A stretch of DNA of 64,000 nucleotides from RZZS01 sp964491785 (GTDB lineage Bacteria; Pseudomonadota; Alphaproteobacteria; Micavibrionales; Micavibrionaceae), in the NCBI GenBank assembly GCA_964491785.1, contig CAZBGS010000005.1, positions 62,001 to 126,000 of the forward strand, written 5' to 3'. This document shows, one piece after another, positions 41,363-50,240 of the stretch; within the stretch, counting starts at the first letter, position 1, and each line of letters opens with the position of its first letter. Made by a program: the position numbers and the translations under genes. The notes under the pieces were generated by a model that was not told the origin of the DNA, searched no databases, and saw nothing but the letters and a program-made list of their open reading frames with translations.

Positions 41363-44300
41363 ATGGCCCAGAAAAAAGAAAAGTCCCCGATCATGATATC
41401 AGATCCTCTATGGTATAAGGATGCCGTCATCTACGAACTCCATGTAAGAGCCTTTTACGACAGCAACGACGATGGCATCGGCGACTTCAAGGGCCTGCTG
41501 ACCAAGCTGGATTATCTTCAGGATCTTGGCGTCAACGCAATCTGGCTGCTGCCTTTCTACCCCTCGCCGCTGAAGGACGACGGATACGATATCGCCGATT
41601 ACACCGCAATCAACACCAGCTACGGCGACCTAAAATCTTTCCGCCAGTTTCTCCGCGCCGCGCACGACCGTGGCATCAGGGTTATTACCGAACTCGTAAT
41701 CAACCACACTTCAGACCAGCACGAATGGTTTCAGAAATCGAGAACCGCCGCCCCCGGCAGCTACTGGCGCAACTTTTACGTCTGGAGCGACAATACCCGC
41801 AGATACAAGGACACACGGATCATTTTCACTGATTACGAGCTCTCAAACTGGACTTGGGATCCGGTTGCCAAGGCCTATTACTGGCACCGCTTCTTCCATC
41901 ACCAGCCCGACCTCAACTTCGACAACCCGGAAGTAACCAAACGAATTTATAAGGCTCTCGATTTCTGGATGGAGATGGGAGTAGATGGTCTGCGCCTCGA
42001 TGCCGTCCCCTATCTGTTCGAGCGCGAAGGCACCGGCTCGGAAAACCTCCCCGAAACGCATGAATTCCTGAAGCAGTTGCGTACTTACATTGACGAGAAT
42101 TACGAGAATCGCATGCTGCTTGCCGAGGCCAACCAGTGGCCGGAAGACGCCGTCGCCTATTTCGGCGAAGGCGACGAATGCCATATGAATTTTCATTTTC
42201 CGCTGATGCCTCGCCTGTTCATGGCGCTTAAAATGGAAGACCGCTATTCGATCATCGACATCCTCCGCCAGACGCCGGAAATACCGGAGAACTGCCAGTG
42301 GGCGATGTTCCTGCGCAACCACGACGAACTGACCCTTGAAATGGTCACCGACGAAGAGCGCGATTATATGTACAAGGTCTACGCCCCGGAACAGCAGGCG
42401 AGGATCAACCGCGGCATCCGCCGCCGCCTGGCTCCGCTCCTCGGCAACGACCGCCGCCAGATCGAGCTTCTCAACGGACTGCTTTTTTCTCTGCCCGGAA
42501 CGCCGGTCATCTATTACGGCGACGAGATCGGCATGGGCGACAACATCTTCCTCGGCGACCGCAACGGCGTGAGAACCCCGTTCCAGTGGAGCCCCGACCG
42601 GAACGCCGGTTTCTCGCAGGCCAACCCGCAGAGCCTTTACCTGCCTGTAATCATCTCGCCCGAATACCACTATGAGACCATCAACGTCGAAACCCAGCAG
42701 AATAATCCGAACTCGCTGCTGTGGTGGATGAAGAACCTCATCGAGATGCGCAAGCAGCACAAGGCCCTGAGCCGCGGCAGCCTGCGCTTCCTGATGCCAA
42801 ACAACCCCAAGGTTCTCGCATTCGTGCGCGAATTCACCGACGAGACGACAAAACAGACCCAGAGAATCCTGGTCATCGCCAACCTTTCGAAAAAGACCCA
42901 GTACGTCGAACTCGATCTCGCCGAGTTCAAGGGCCTGACCCCGATTGAGCTGATGGGCCACACTGCCTTTCCGCCGCTCGGCGACCTTCCTTATTTTATC
43001 ACTCTTGGGCCATATGGCTTCTACTGGTTCGCCCTCTCGCAGCAAAAAAGCCTGGACAGCAGCCAGTGGCTTCTTCGCGACAAGGTGGTGATGAAGCAGC
43101 CCACCAAACCCTTCGAAGCCCTCACCCAGCCGGCTTACCGCGAGGGCATGGAAAAGAAGATTGCCGAATATCTGCCACGCGCCCGCTGGTTCGGAGGCAA
43201 GAGCGAGGACATCACCAAAGTCCGCATCAGGGACGTTGTCTTCGTTCCCTATCCGGATGCGCTCAAGCGCTCGGCACTCTTGTTTATCGAGGTGAGCTAC
43301 AAGAAGAAAAATCCTGAAAACTATCTTGTCACCATCACCTATACCGAAGGCGAACGCGCCGACTTCATTCAGGCCGAACGCCCCGATCTTGTCATTGGCG
43401 CCTTCGAAAATCCTTCGAACCCGCGCCAGACCGGAATCTATCACGAAGCGATACTGGACGCCGGCTTTGGCATGGCATTGCTTGAGCATTTGCTCCGTCG
43501 CAAGAAGAAGGCGGGACTTCAGGGAATAGTTACCTCAAGATCCTTTACCACCATCAAGCGCGAATGGCTCCAGGACATTCCCGAACCGTCCTTCACATCT
43601 CTTGAACAAAGCAACTCATCACTCAAATTCGGCAAGCGTTTCTTCCTGAAACTCTTCCGCCGCATTGAGGAAGGGCCAAACCCAGAGATCGAGATCGGCG
43701 CGCATTTTATCGACCGCGCACCGTTCCCCAACGCCACTCACATGATCGGCGCTCTAATGTACGAACATGAAGGCAAGGAATACGCTCTAGCCGCCATCCA
43801 CGAATATGTCGACGCGCAGCGCAACGGCTGGGAACTCTTCACCGACCATCTCTCCCAGATCGCCGAACGTCTGGCGACTGTCGTCGAGGATGACAGCATG
43901 GACATTTACGACGAGAAAGCCAGCATGTTCGGCTACAAGTCCAAAAAACGCCCGCCCGAGTGGTTTCGTGAAAATATGGCCTATGCCGCAAGCCTGATGA
44001 CCCTGCTCGGCAGGCGTACCGGCGAGATGCACAAGGCCCTTAGCGCAGAGCATCAGGACAAGGAGTTCAAGCCCGAAGACTTCACTCCGTTCTACCAGCG
44101 CGCCCTTTACCAGTCGATGCGCAACCGCTCCGCAAGGATTCACGAAGAGCTTGTGAAACTGAAAAAAACCGAAGGGGAAAATGGCGAGGTAATCCGATAT
44201 CTGCTGAAGAACTGGAACATCGTCCAGAACCATCTGGACACCGTCAGAACCATGATCTTTGGCGGATCGTTGATCCGTATTCATGGCGACTACCATCTTG

Positions 44301-44746
44301 GCCAGATCCTTTTCACCGGCAAGGATTTCGTGATCCTTGACTTCGAAGGGGAACCTCTTCGCTCAGTCAGCGAACGAAGACTGAAGCGCTCTCCGTTACA
44401 GGACGTGGCCGGGATGCTCCGTTCGATCGATTACTCGATGTACTATTATCTGCGCGAACGGGTATACCGCCAAGTCGACCGGGAAAAGCTCAACCCCTGG
44501 CTACGCCTCTGGCGCCAGCGGATGTGCAAGCGCTTCCTCGACGGTTACATGGAAACCGCCGATATGTCGCTGCTTCCCGAAAGCCCGGACAAGATCAGGC
44601 TTCTGACGGAAGTGTTCCTCGTGGAAAAAGCGTTGTACGAAATCGAATACGAACTGGTAACGCGGCCGGATTGGGTCTGGATCCCGCTTAACGGTCTCAA
44701 GGATCTGATACCAACGCTACTCGACCTGAAAGAAGAAAACCTGTAA
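41363..44746 (+). CDS. treS: Trehalose synthase fused to maltokinase (TreS-Mak)
   Basis: One polypeptide of 1127 residues. The first about 555 residues are the GH13_16 TreS domain that isomerises trehalose and maltose: WYKDAVIYELHVRAFYDSN, VINHTSDQHEWFQ, GVDGLRLDAVPYLFEREGT, LAEANQWPEDAVAYF and MFLRNHDELTLEMVT. From about 580 a maltokinase domain makes maltose-1-phosphate: PRARWFGGKSEDITKVRIRD, IRIHGDYHLGQILFTGKDFV (catalytic loop) and ILDFEGEPLRSVSERRLKRS (Mg). Fusion channels trehalose to GlgE, whose gene is just upstream. All visible key residues are intact. Confidence 0.96.
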   Translation: MAQKKEKSPIMISDPLWYKDAVIYELHVRAFYDSNDDGIGDFKGLLTKLDYLQDLGVNAIWLLPFYPSPLKDDGYDIADYTAINTSYGDLKSFRQFLRAAHDRGIRVITELVINHTSDQHEWFQKSRTAAPGSYWRNFYVWSDNTRRYKDTRIIFTDYELSNWTWDPVAKAYYWHRFFHHQPDLNFDNPEVTKRIYKALDFWMEMGVDGLRLDAVPYLFEREGTGSENLPETHEFLKQLRTYIDENYENRMLLAEANQWPEDAVAYFGEGDECHMNFHFPLMPRLFMALKMEDRYSIIDILRQTPEIPENCQWAMFLRNHDELTLEMVTDEERDYMYKVYAPEQQARINRGIRRRLAPLLGNDRRQIELLNGLLFSLPGTPVIYYGDEIGMGDNIFLGDRNGVRTPFQWSPDRNAGFSQANPQSLYLPVIISPEYHYETINVETQQNNPNSLLWWMKNLIEMRKQHKALSRGSLRFLMPNNPKVLAFVREFTDETTKQTQRILVIANLSKKTQYVELDLAEFKGLTPIELMGHTAFPPLGDLPYFITLGPYGFYWFALSQQKSLDSSQWLLRDKVVMKQPTKPFEALTQPAYREGMEKKIAEYLPRARWFGGKSEDITKVRIRDVVFVPYPDALKRSALLFIEVSYKKKNPENYLVTITYTEGERADFIQAERPDLVIGAFENPSNPRQTGIYHEAILDAGFGMALLEHLLRRKKKAGLQGIVTSRSFTTIKREWLQDIPEPSFTSLEQSNSSLKFGKRFFLKLFRRIEEGPNPEIEIGAHFIDRAPFPNATHMIGALMYEHEGKEYALAAIHEYVDAQRNGWELFTDHLSQIAERLATVVEDDSMDIYDEKASMFGYKSKKRPPEWFRENMAYAASLMTLLGRRTGEMHKALSAEHQDKEFKPEDFTPFYQRALYQSMRNRSARIHEELVKLKKTEGENGEVIRYLLKNWNIVQNHLDTVRTMIFGGSLIRIHGDYHLGQILFTGKDFVILDFEGEPLRSVSERRLKRSPLQDVAGMLRSIDYSMYYYLRERVYRQVDREKLNPWLRLWRQRMCKRFLDGYMETADMSLLPESPDKIRLLTEVFLVEKALYEIEYELVTRPDWVWIPLNGLKDLIPTLLDLKEENL

Positions 44747-44776
44747 GACAAAAACTGCAAAAACGCAGAAGATAAG

Positions 44777-46315
44777 ATGAATCAAACGACTGATATTAAA
44801 GTATCGGCTTCAAAAGCCTTTGGTGAAGACATTGAAAGTATGATCGAGACGGCGCTGCCGGAGGAACGCTGGTTTGGCGCGAAAGGCGAGACTGTCTGCT
44901 CATGCCGCATAGCCGATCTGGCCTTCCTTGACGAGCGTTCCGCTCTGGCCTTTACCGAAGTCAGCTTTGCCGGCGGACGAAATTCTGAATTATACCTTCT
45001 GGCTTTGAGCGTCGGCAGCAAGGATACCAGCGCCGCGCTCCGCGATGAAGATTTTTGCAAAAAGCTTCTTGGAACGATCCTGCGAGGAGAGAGCAGACAA
45101 TCCTCCTGCGGTATGATCAAAGCCGGGACTTTTGCCGAAACCAATGAAGATGAACTGCATAGCCTCCCCCGCCCGTCCTTCTCCTCGCTGGAACAAAGCA
45201 ACTCTTCTTTCCGCTTCGAGGACAAATACTTCATAAAAATCTTCCGCAAACTTGATCAGGGAATTAACCCGGAAATCGAGCTGGGTGCCCACTTCGCCGC
45301 CAGATCCCCCTTTAGCAACGCCACCAGCCTCATCGGTTTTCTGACCTATGAACGTGACGGTAAAGAATATTCGCTGGCAGCTCTCCATAAATATATCGAC
45401 GCACGCGCAAGCGCCTGGGATCTTTTCCTTGGCGAACTGACTTCGGCCTCCGCCTTTATTTCAGGGCACGGCGAGACTCCGCCCGGCAGAGGAGAAACCT
45501 CAGCCATGTTCACTCCTCCGCCCTTAACCGAAAGCAACCGCCTTTTCCTCGAACATATCGCCAGTGCAGCGGATCTTGTGACACTGCTCGGCAGACGCAC
45601 CGGCGAAATGCACAAAGCCCTTGCGAACGACTCCGGAGATGAAACCTTCACCCCGAAGAAACTCGATTATGACTACCGGCATGAACTCCGCAACTCGATC
45701 TCCGAACGACTTGACCGGGTATGCGGCAAACTGGCTGGCTTTGACAGAAACCACGAAACCGCCGGCTTCATTCTTGATAACCGCGACCTCATCAGGAAGC
45801 ATCTGGCCGCCCTTGACTTGAAAACCTTCGGGGGATCGTTAATTCGTATTCACGGCGATTACCACCTTGGTCAGGTGGTCTTCACCGGGAAGGATTTCAT
45901 TATCCTCGATTTCGAGGGAGAGCCGCTGCGCCCTATCGGGGAGCGAAGACAAAAACGCATGCCCTTGCAGGACGTTGCCGGAATGCTGCGTTCGATTGAC
46001 TACTCGATCCATTTCTTCATGAAGGAAAAAATGGAATGCAATGAAGAAAAAGACCGGCTCGGCCCCTGGCTCCGCCTTTGGCGAAGGCAGATGTGCTCTA
46101 GCTTTTTCGGCGGCTATCTTAAAGCGGCGGACATGGATATTCTTCCTGAAACCATCGCCGACATCAGGCATCTGACCGAAATCCTGATGCTGGAAAAAGC
46201 GTTGTATGAAATTGAATATGAGTTATCTTCCCGCCCCGACTGGGTATCAATACCGCTCTACGGACTGGAAGATTTGATCCTCGGATTAGCAGACACGAAA
46301 GACGAAGTTTTATGA
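44777..46315 (+). CDS. Maltokinase, second free-standing copy
   Basis: 512 residues, homologous over its whole length to the C-terminal domain of the preceding TreS-Mak. ALPEERWFGAKGETVC opens it, then PSFSSLEQSNSSFRFEDKYF, LLGRRTGEMHKALAN, IRIHGDYHLGQVVFTGKDF and ILDFEGEPLRPIGERRQKRM. The kinase catalytic residues are kept, so it should be active. It arose probably by duplication, but the N-terminal half has diverged strongly. The role next to a fused kinase is unclear: another sugar (for example glucosamine, which some such kinases use) is possible. It overlaps malQ by 4 bases. Confidence 0.88.
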   Translation: MNQTTDIKVSASKAFGEDIESMIETALPEERWFGAKGETVCSCRIADLAFLDERSALAFTEVSFAGGRNSELYLLALSVGSKDTSAALRDEDFCKKLLGTILRGESRQSSCGMIKAGTFAETNEDELHSLPRPSFSSLEQSNSSFRFEDKYFIKIFRKLDQGINPEIELGAHFAARSPFSNATSLIGFLTYERDGKEYSLAALHKYIDARASAWDLFLGELTSASAFISGHGETPPGRGETSAMFTPPPLTESNRLFLEHIASAADLVTLLGRRTGEMHKALANDSGDETFTPKKLDYDYRHELRNSISERLDRVCGKLAGFDRNHETAGFILDNRDLIRKHLAALDLKTFGGSLIRIHGDYHLGQVVFTGKDFIILDFEGEPLRPIGERRQKRMPLQDVAGMLRSIDYSIHFFMKEKMECNEEKDRLGPWLRLWRRQMCSSFFGGYLKAADMDILPETIADIRHLTEILMLEKALYEIEYELSSRPDWVSIPLYGLEDLILGLADTKDEVL

Positions 46316-48339
46316 TTTCGGAAAGGGAAATATCCGCTCTTCGCGCCCTGGCGAGAACCTGCTGCATTCTTCCCTCTTTTGAGAACAACGACGGCCATAT
46401 CTGCTGGGCGCCTCCGGAAACTCTTGTTACCCTGATCAATTCGCTTGAAGGCGAAACCATTGTCGATCCGCAAGATCCGGATACAAACCGGATCCGGGAA
46501 ATTCTTGCCGTCAAACGACGCCGCAGACTGCTGGCATGCCTGCCGGAAATCTGCGTAGCCTGGGAGGGCCGCATTAGTATCCCGGACATTTGGCTCCCCG
46601 AATCTCTCTTGGGCCAAACCCTTGAAATTGTAATAACAAACGACGACACCGGGGAACGACTGACCAATGCCTGGAGTCCTGACCCGCATAAACTGCAACT
46701 GCGCGGCTTCGGAAATACCGGCCGCTTTTTCAAAACCGCCTTTAACGCCAGCAGCAAAATTCCCTTTGGCTATTATACGCTGGAACTTCAGTTATCCGGG
46801 CTGACAAAGGGAAAATCTTTTCTGATCTCCGCCCCCACAAAATTGCCTCTCCCTCCATATAGCTGGGGCGCTTTCGGCCCTGCATACGCCATGCGTTCGC
46901 TCTCGGACTGGGGCATCGGAAGCTTCCGGGAACTATTGGAAGTCTGCCGCTTTATCAGGGAACAGGGCGGAAGCTTTGTCGGCACCCTTCCCCTTCTGGC
47001 AGGGTTCATGGAGGGCAGACATACGAACCCCAGTCCCTATTCACCTTTAAGCCGTTTGTATTGGAACGAAGTTTTTCTAGATATCGAGAACCTCCCCGGC
47101 ATCGAAAAACCGGAAATAGAAGATGGAGACAAACACGAAATATCCCGCCTGCGCAAAGAGGAGTTGATCGACTACCGAGCGATCTACGCCTTGAAGAAAA
47201 AATACATCCTAAAGGCCGCATCCTCGTTTTTTGCTTCGGGCGGCGAAAACAGGGACGACTTCAGAAACTTCCTGTACGAATACCCTGGCGCTCCTGACTA
47301 TGCCGAATTCAGAAGCGCGGAATTCCCGCCCGAAGACCGTGAAGACATGCGCCGCTTCCACCTCTACTCGCAGTTCGCCATACACAGCCAGCTTCTCGGC
47401 CTGAGAGAAAAAGCTGCCTCCGGCCAGGCGGCGGAGCTTTATCTCGACTATCCGGTCGGCGTCCATAATGAAGGCTTTGATGCCAGGAAAATGCATCATC
47501 TTTTCATCCCCGGCTTTAATGTCGGCGCGCCTCCTGACGACTTTTCCGAATACGGGCAGGATTGGGGATTCATGCCCATGCACCCTGCAAAACTTGCCGA
47601 CGACCGTTTTAATTATTTCCGGGATTCGATTCATAATTATTTCCGCTACGCGCGCATTGTCCGCCTTGATCATATCATGGGTTTTTACCGGATATTCTGC
47701 GTTCCCCACGGCGGCAAGCCCGCATGCGGTGCTTATATAAAGTACCCTTTATCCGCCTTTCTTGCCGTCCTGTGCCTTGAGACATGGCGGCATAATGGCA
47801 TTCTCATCGGCGAGGATCTCGGCACTGTTCCTCCTGCGGTTCGCAAGGCGATGAACAGGCATGGCCTCCTTCGCATGTGGCTGTTCCAGTTCTACCTGCA
47901 AAAGAACCCCGGCAAGACTTTCCGAGACATCCCCGAAATGAGTCTTGCCGCCCTGAACACGCACGATATGGCCCCGTTCGCTTCTTTCTTTGAGGGCGAA
48001 GATATTAAAAGACTTGAGAGCGTGGGAGCTTTCGGCCCGGAAAGATCGGCGCAACTCACAAAAGACAGGAAAGATATTTTAAAAGGCTGGAAAGAAAAAA
48101 AGAATCCATTCATATTCGTGATGCAAAACATGGCCGCTTCTTCGGCACGGTTCTTGCTAATCAACCTGGAGGATCTTTGGGGGGAAAAGCAGCCGCAAAA
48201 TCTGCCAGGAACTACCGACCAGCATCCCAACTGGAGAAGGAAATTCCGCAAACCTCTGGAGGCATGGACAAACGATGCCTCCATCAAAGATCTGCTGACC
48301 ACTATTGACAACCATAGAAAACAAGAGGAACTGGAATAA
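46312..48339 (+). CDS. malQ: 4-alpha-glucanotransferase (amylomaltase)
   Basis: Disproportionates maltooligosaccharides, GH77. 675 residues. Features: an N-terminal extension of about 140 residues before SYSWGAFGPAYAMRSLSDWG-like LPPYSWGAFGPAYAM; PYSPLSRLYWNEVFLD; DYPVGVHNEGFDAR; ARIVRLDHIMGFYRIF with the nucleophile Asp; LIGEDLGTVPPAVRKAM with the acid/base; and AALNTHDMAPFASFF. Start ATG lies in the stop region of the maltokinase gene. Its products feed TreY/TreZ and GlgE primers. Confidence 0.95.
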   Translation: MISEREISALRALARTCCILPSFENNDGHICWAPPETLVTLINSLEGETIVDPQDPDTNRIREILAVKRRRRLLACLPEICVAWEGRISIPDIWLPESLLGQTLEIVITNDDTGERLTNAWSPDPHKLQLRGFGNTGRFFKTAFNASSKIPFGYYTLELQLSGLTKGKSFLISAPTKLPLPPYSWGAFGPAYAMRSLSDWGIGSFRELLEVCRFIREQGGSFVGTLPLLAGFMEGRHTNPSPYSPLSRLYWNEVFLDIENLPGIEKPEIEDGDKHEISRLRKEELIDYRAIYALKKKYILKAASSFFASGGENRDDFRNFLYEYPGAPDYAEFRSAEFPPEDREDMRRFHLYSQFAIHSQLLGLREKAASGQAAELYLDYPVGVHNEGFDARKMHHLFIPGFNVGAPPDDFSEYGQDWGFMPMHPAKLADDRFNYFRDSIHNYFRYARIVRLDHIMGFYRIFCVPHGGKPACGAYIKYPLSAFLAVLCLETWRHNGILIGEDLGTVPPAVRKAMNRHGLLRMWLFQFYLQKNPGKTFRDIPEMSLAALNTHDMAPFASFFEGEDIKRLESVGAFGPERSAQLTKDRKDILKGWKEKKNPFIFVMQNMAASSARFLLINLEDLWGEKQPQNLPGTTDQHPNWRRKFRKPLEAWTNDASIKDLLTTIDNHRKQEELE

Positions 48340-50240
48340 TGTATATAGGCGAGACGAACCTTACCAAGCACGATATTTACCTCTTTAACGAAGGTCGCCA
48401 TTTCCATATATACAATATGCTTGGTGCCCAGCGTCCCAAAGATGGACGCAAGGGCACGCACTTTGCGGTATGGGCGCCCAACGCGAAGAAAGTTTCCGTT
48501 ATCGGCGACTTCAACTGCTGGGATCCGGGAAAAAACGATCTGCATCCGGTGGAAAGCTCCGGCATCTGGGCGGGTGTAATTCCTGAAGCCGAACCCGGTA
48601 TGGTCTATAAATATTTCATTCAGTCGCACCATAACGACCACGTGGAACAGAAGGCCGACCCGGTCGCCTTCTGCGCCGAATGCCCTCCGAAATCTGCTTC
48701 GGTAGTCTGGGATCTGTCCTACGAGTGGAAGGATCGCGAATGGATGGAGACCCGCGCGCAGCGGCAGGCATCGGACAAGCCGATCTCGATCTACGAAATG
48801 CATCTTGGCTCCTGGAAGCGCCGCGCCGATGAAGATTTCCGCATGCTCTCTTATCATGAAATCGCCGATGAGTTGATTCCTTACCTGAAGGAAATGAACT
48901 ATACCCATGTCGAATTCATGCCTATCACCGAGCATCCTTTCGACGGTTCCTGGGGCTATCAGACCACCGGCTATTTCGCTGCCACCCGCCGTTTCGGCGA
49001 CCCGCAGCTTCTTATGGAACTGATCGACCGCCTGCATCAGGCCGGTATCGGCGTTTTCCTCGACTGGGTACCATCGCACTTCCCCGGCGACGGACACGGC
49101 CTCGCCTACTTCGACGGCACACACCTGTATGAACACCAGGATATGCGTAAAGGCTTCCACCCCGACTGGCAGAGCTGGATATTTAACTTTGGCCGCGACG
49201 AGGTGCGCAGCTTCCTGATCTCCAGCGCCATGTTCTGGCTTGACAAATATCATATAGATGGTCTGAGAGTGGACGGCGTAGCCTCGATCATCTATCTCGA
49301 CTATTCGAGAAAAGACGGTGAGTGGATCCCCAACATGTACGGCGGGAACGAAAACCTCGAAGCACTGAGATTCCTGCGCGAACTCAATGAAACAGTCTAC
49401 GCCCACTTCCCCGGCATCCAGATGATGGCCGAGGAATCCACCGCATGGCCGATGGTTTCCCGCCCAACATTTATCGGCGGCCTCGGCTTCGGCATGAAGT
49501 GGGATATGGGATGGATGCACGACACTTTGAAATATTTCAGCAAGGAACCGATTCACCGCAAGTTCCATCAGAATGACATTACATTCAGGTGCATTTATCA
49601 ATTCCATGAAAATTTTATATTATCCCTTTCCCATGATGAAGTAACTCACGGCAAAGGCTCCCTGATGGGCAAGATGCCGGGGGACGACTGGCAGCGTTTC
49701 GCAAATATGCGCTCGCTCTTCAGTTATATGTTCGCCCAACCTGGCAAAAAACTGCTGTTCATGGGCGCAGACTACGGCCAGTGGGAAGAATGGAAGCACG
49801 ACCACAGCCTCAACTGGCATCAACTAGAATATGAGGTTCATCAACAAATAAACCGTCTTTACCGCGACCTTAACGCTGTATATCGTGATCAGAAAGCAAT
49901 GCACGAACTTGATTTCGATCATCGCGGATACGAATGGGTAGACGCCTCTGATTACGAAAGCAGCGTGCTAAGCTTTCTGCGCAAGGATTTGAGTGGTGAT
50001 GAATTAATCCTTTGTGCATTTAACTTTACGCCTGTGCTGCGTGAAAACTATCGCATAGGCGTGCCGAGGGCCGGCATATGGCAGGAGATTTTCAACAGCG
50101 ACCGTACCGAATACGGTGGCGGGAATCATCTGAACGGGGATAAAAATACAATTCCCGAGGAATGCCATGGACGTCCCCAGCATGTTGAGCTGACTCTGCC
50201 ACCTTTGGGAGCTACATATCTGAAATGGAAGAAAGAATAA
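48339..50240 (+). CDS. glgB: 1,4-alpha-glucan branching enzyme
   Basis: Introduces alpha-1,6 branches. 633 residues, shorter than the 728-residue E. coli type because the N1 module is lacking; it starts almost at the CBM48 domain (FAVWAPNAKKVSVIGDFNCW). GH13_9 motifs: MHLGSWKRR, EFMPITEHPFDGSWGYQTTG, VFLDWVPSHFPGDGHGLAYF, DGLRVDGVASIIYLDYSR (nucleophile Asp), MMAEESTAWPMV (acid/base Glu) and LSLSHDEVTHGKGSLMGKMP. The start ATG overlaps the malQ stop by one base and its end overlaps treZ by 16 bases. Confidence 0.96.
   Translation: MYIGETNLTKHDIYLFNEGRHFHIYNMLGAQRPKDGRKGTHFAVWAPNAKKVSVIGDFNCWDPGKNDLHPVESSGIWAGVIPEAEPGMVYKYFIQSHHNDHVEQKADPVAFCAECPPKSASVVWDLSYEWKDREWMETRAQRQASDKPISIYEMHLGSWKRRADEDFRMLSYHEIADELIPYLKEMNYTHVEFMPITEHPFDGSWGYQTTGYFAATRRFGDPQLLMELIDRLHQAGIGVFLDWVPSHFPGDGHGLAYFDGTHLYEHQDMRKGFHPDWQSWIFNFGRDEVRSFLISSAMFWLDKYHIDGLRVDGVASIIYLDYSRKDGEWIPNMYGGNENLEALRFLRELNETVYAHFPGIQMMAEESTAWPMVSRPTFIGGLGFGMKWDMGWMHDTLKYFSKEPIHRKFHQNDITFRCIYQFHENFILSLSHDEVTHGKGSLMGKMPGDDWQRFANMRSLFSYMFAQPGKKLLFMGADYGQWEEWKHDHSLNWHQLEYEVHQQINRLYRDLNAVYRDQKAMHELDFDHRGYEWVDASDYESSVLSFLRKDLSGDELILCAFNFTPVLRENYRIGVPRAGIWQEIFNSDRTEYGGGNHLNGDKNTIPEECHGRPQHVELTLPPLGATYLKWKKE

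Noticed and set aside
41843..43489. Long 548-codon frame antisense to treS-mak
   Set aside because: Mirror frame of a GC-biased coding region; it has no recognisable domains, whereas the sense frame is certain. The same applies to the 571-codon antisense frame at 47892-49607 and the 375-codon one at 39956-41083.
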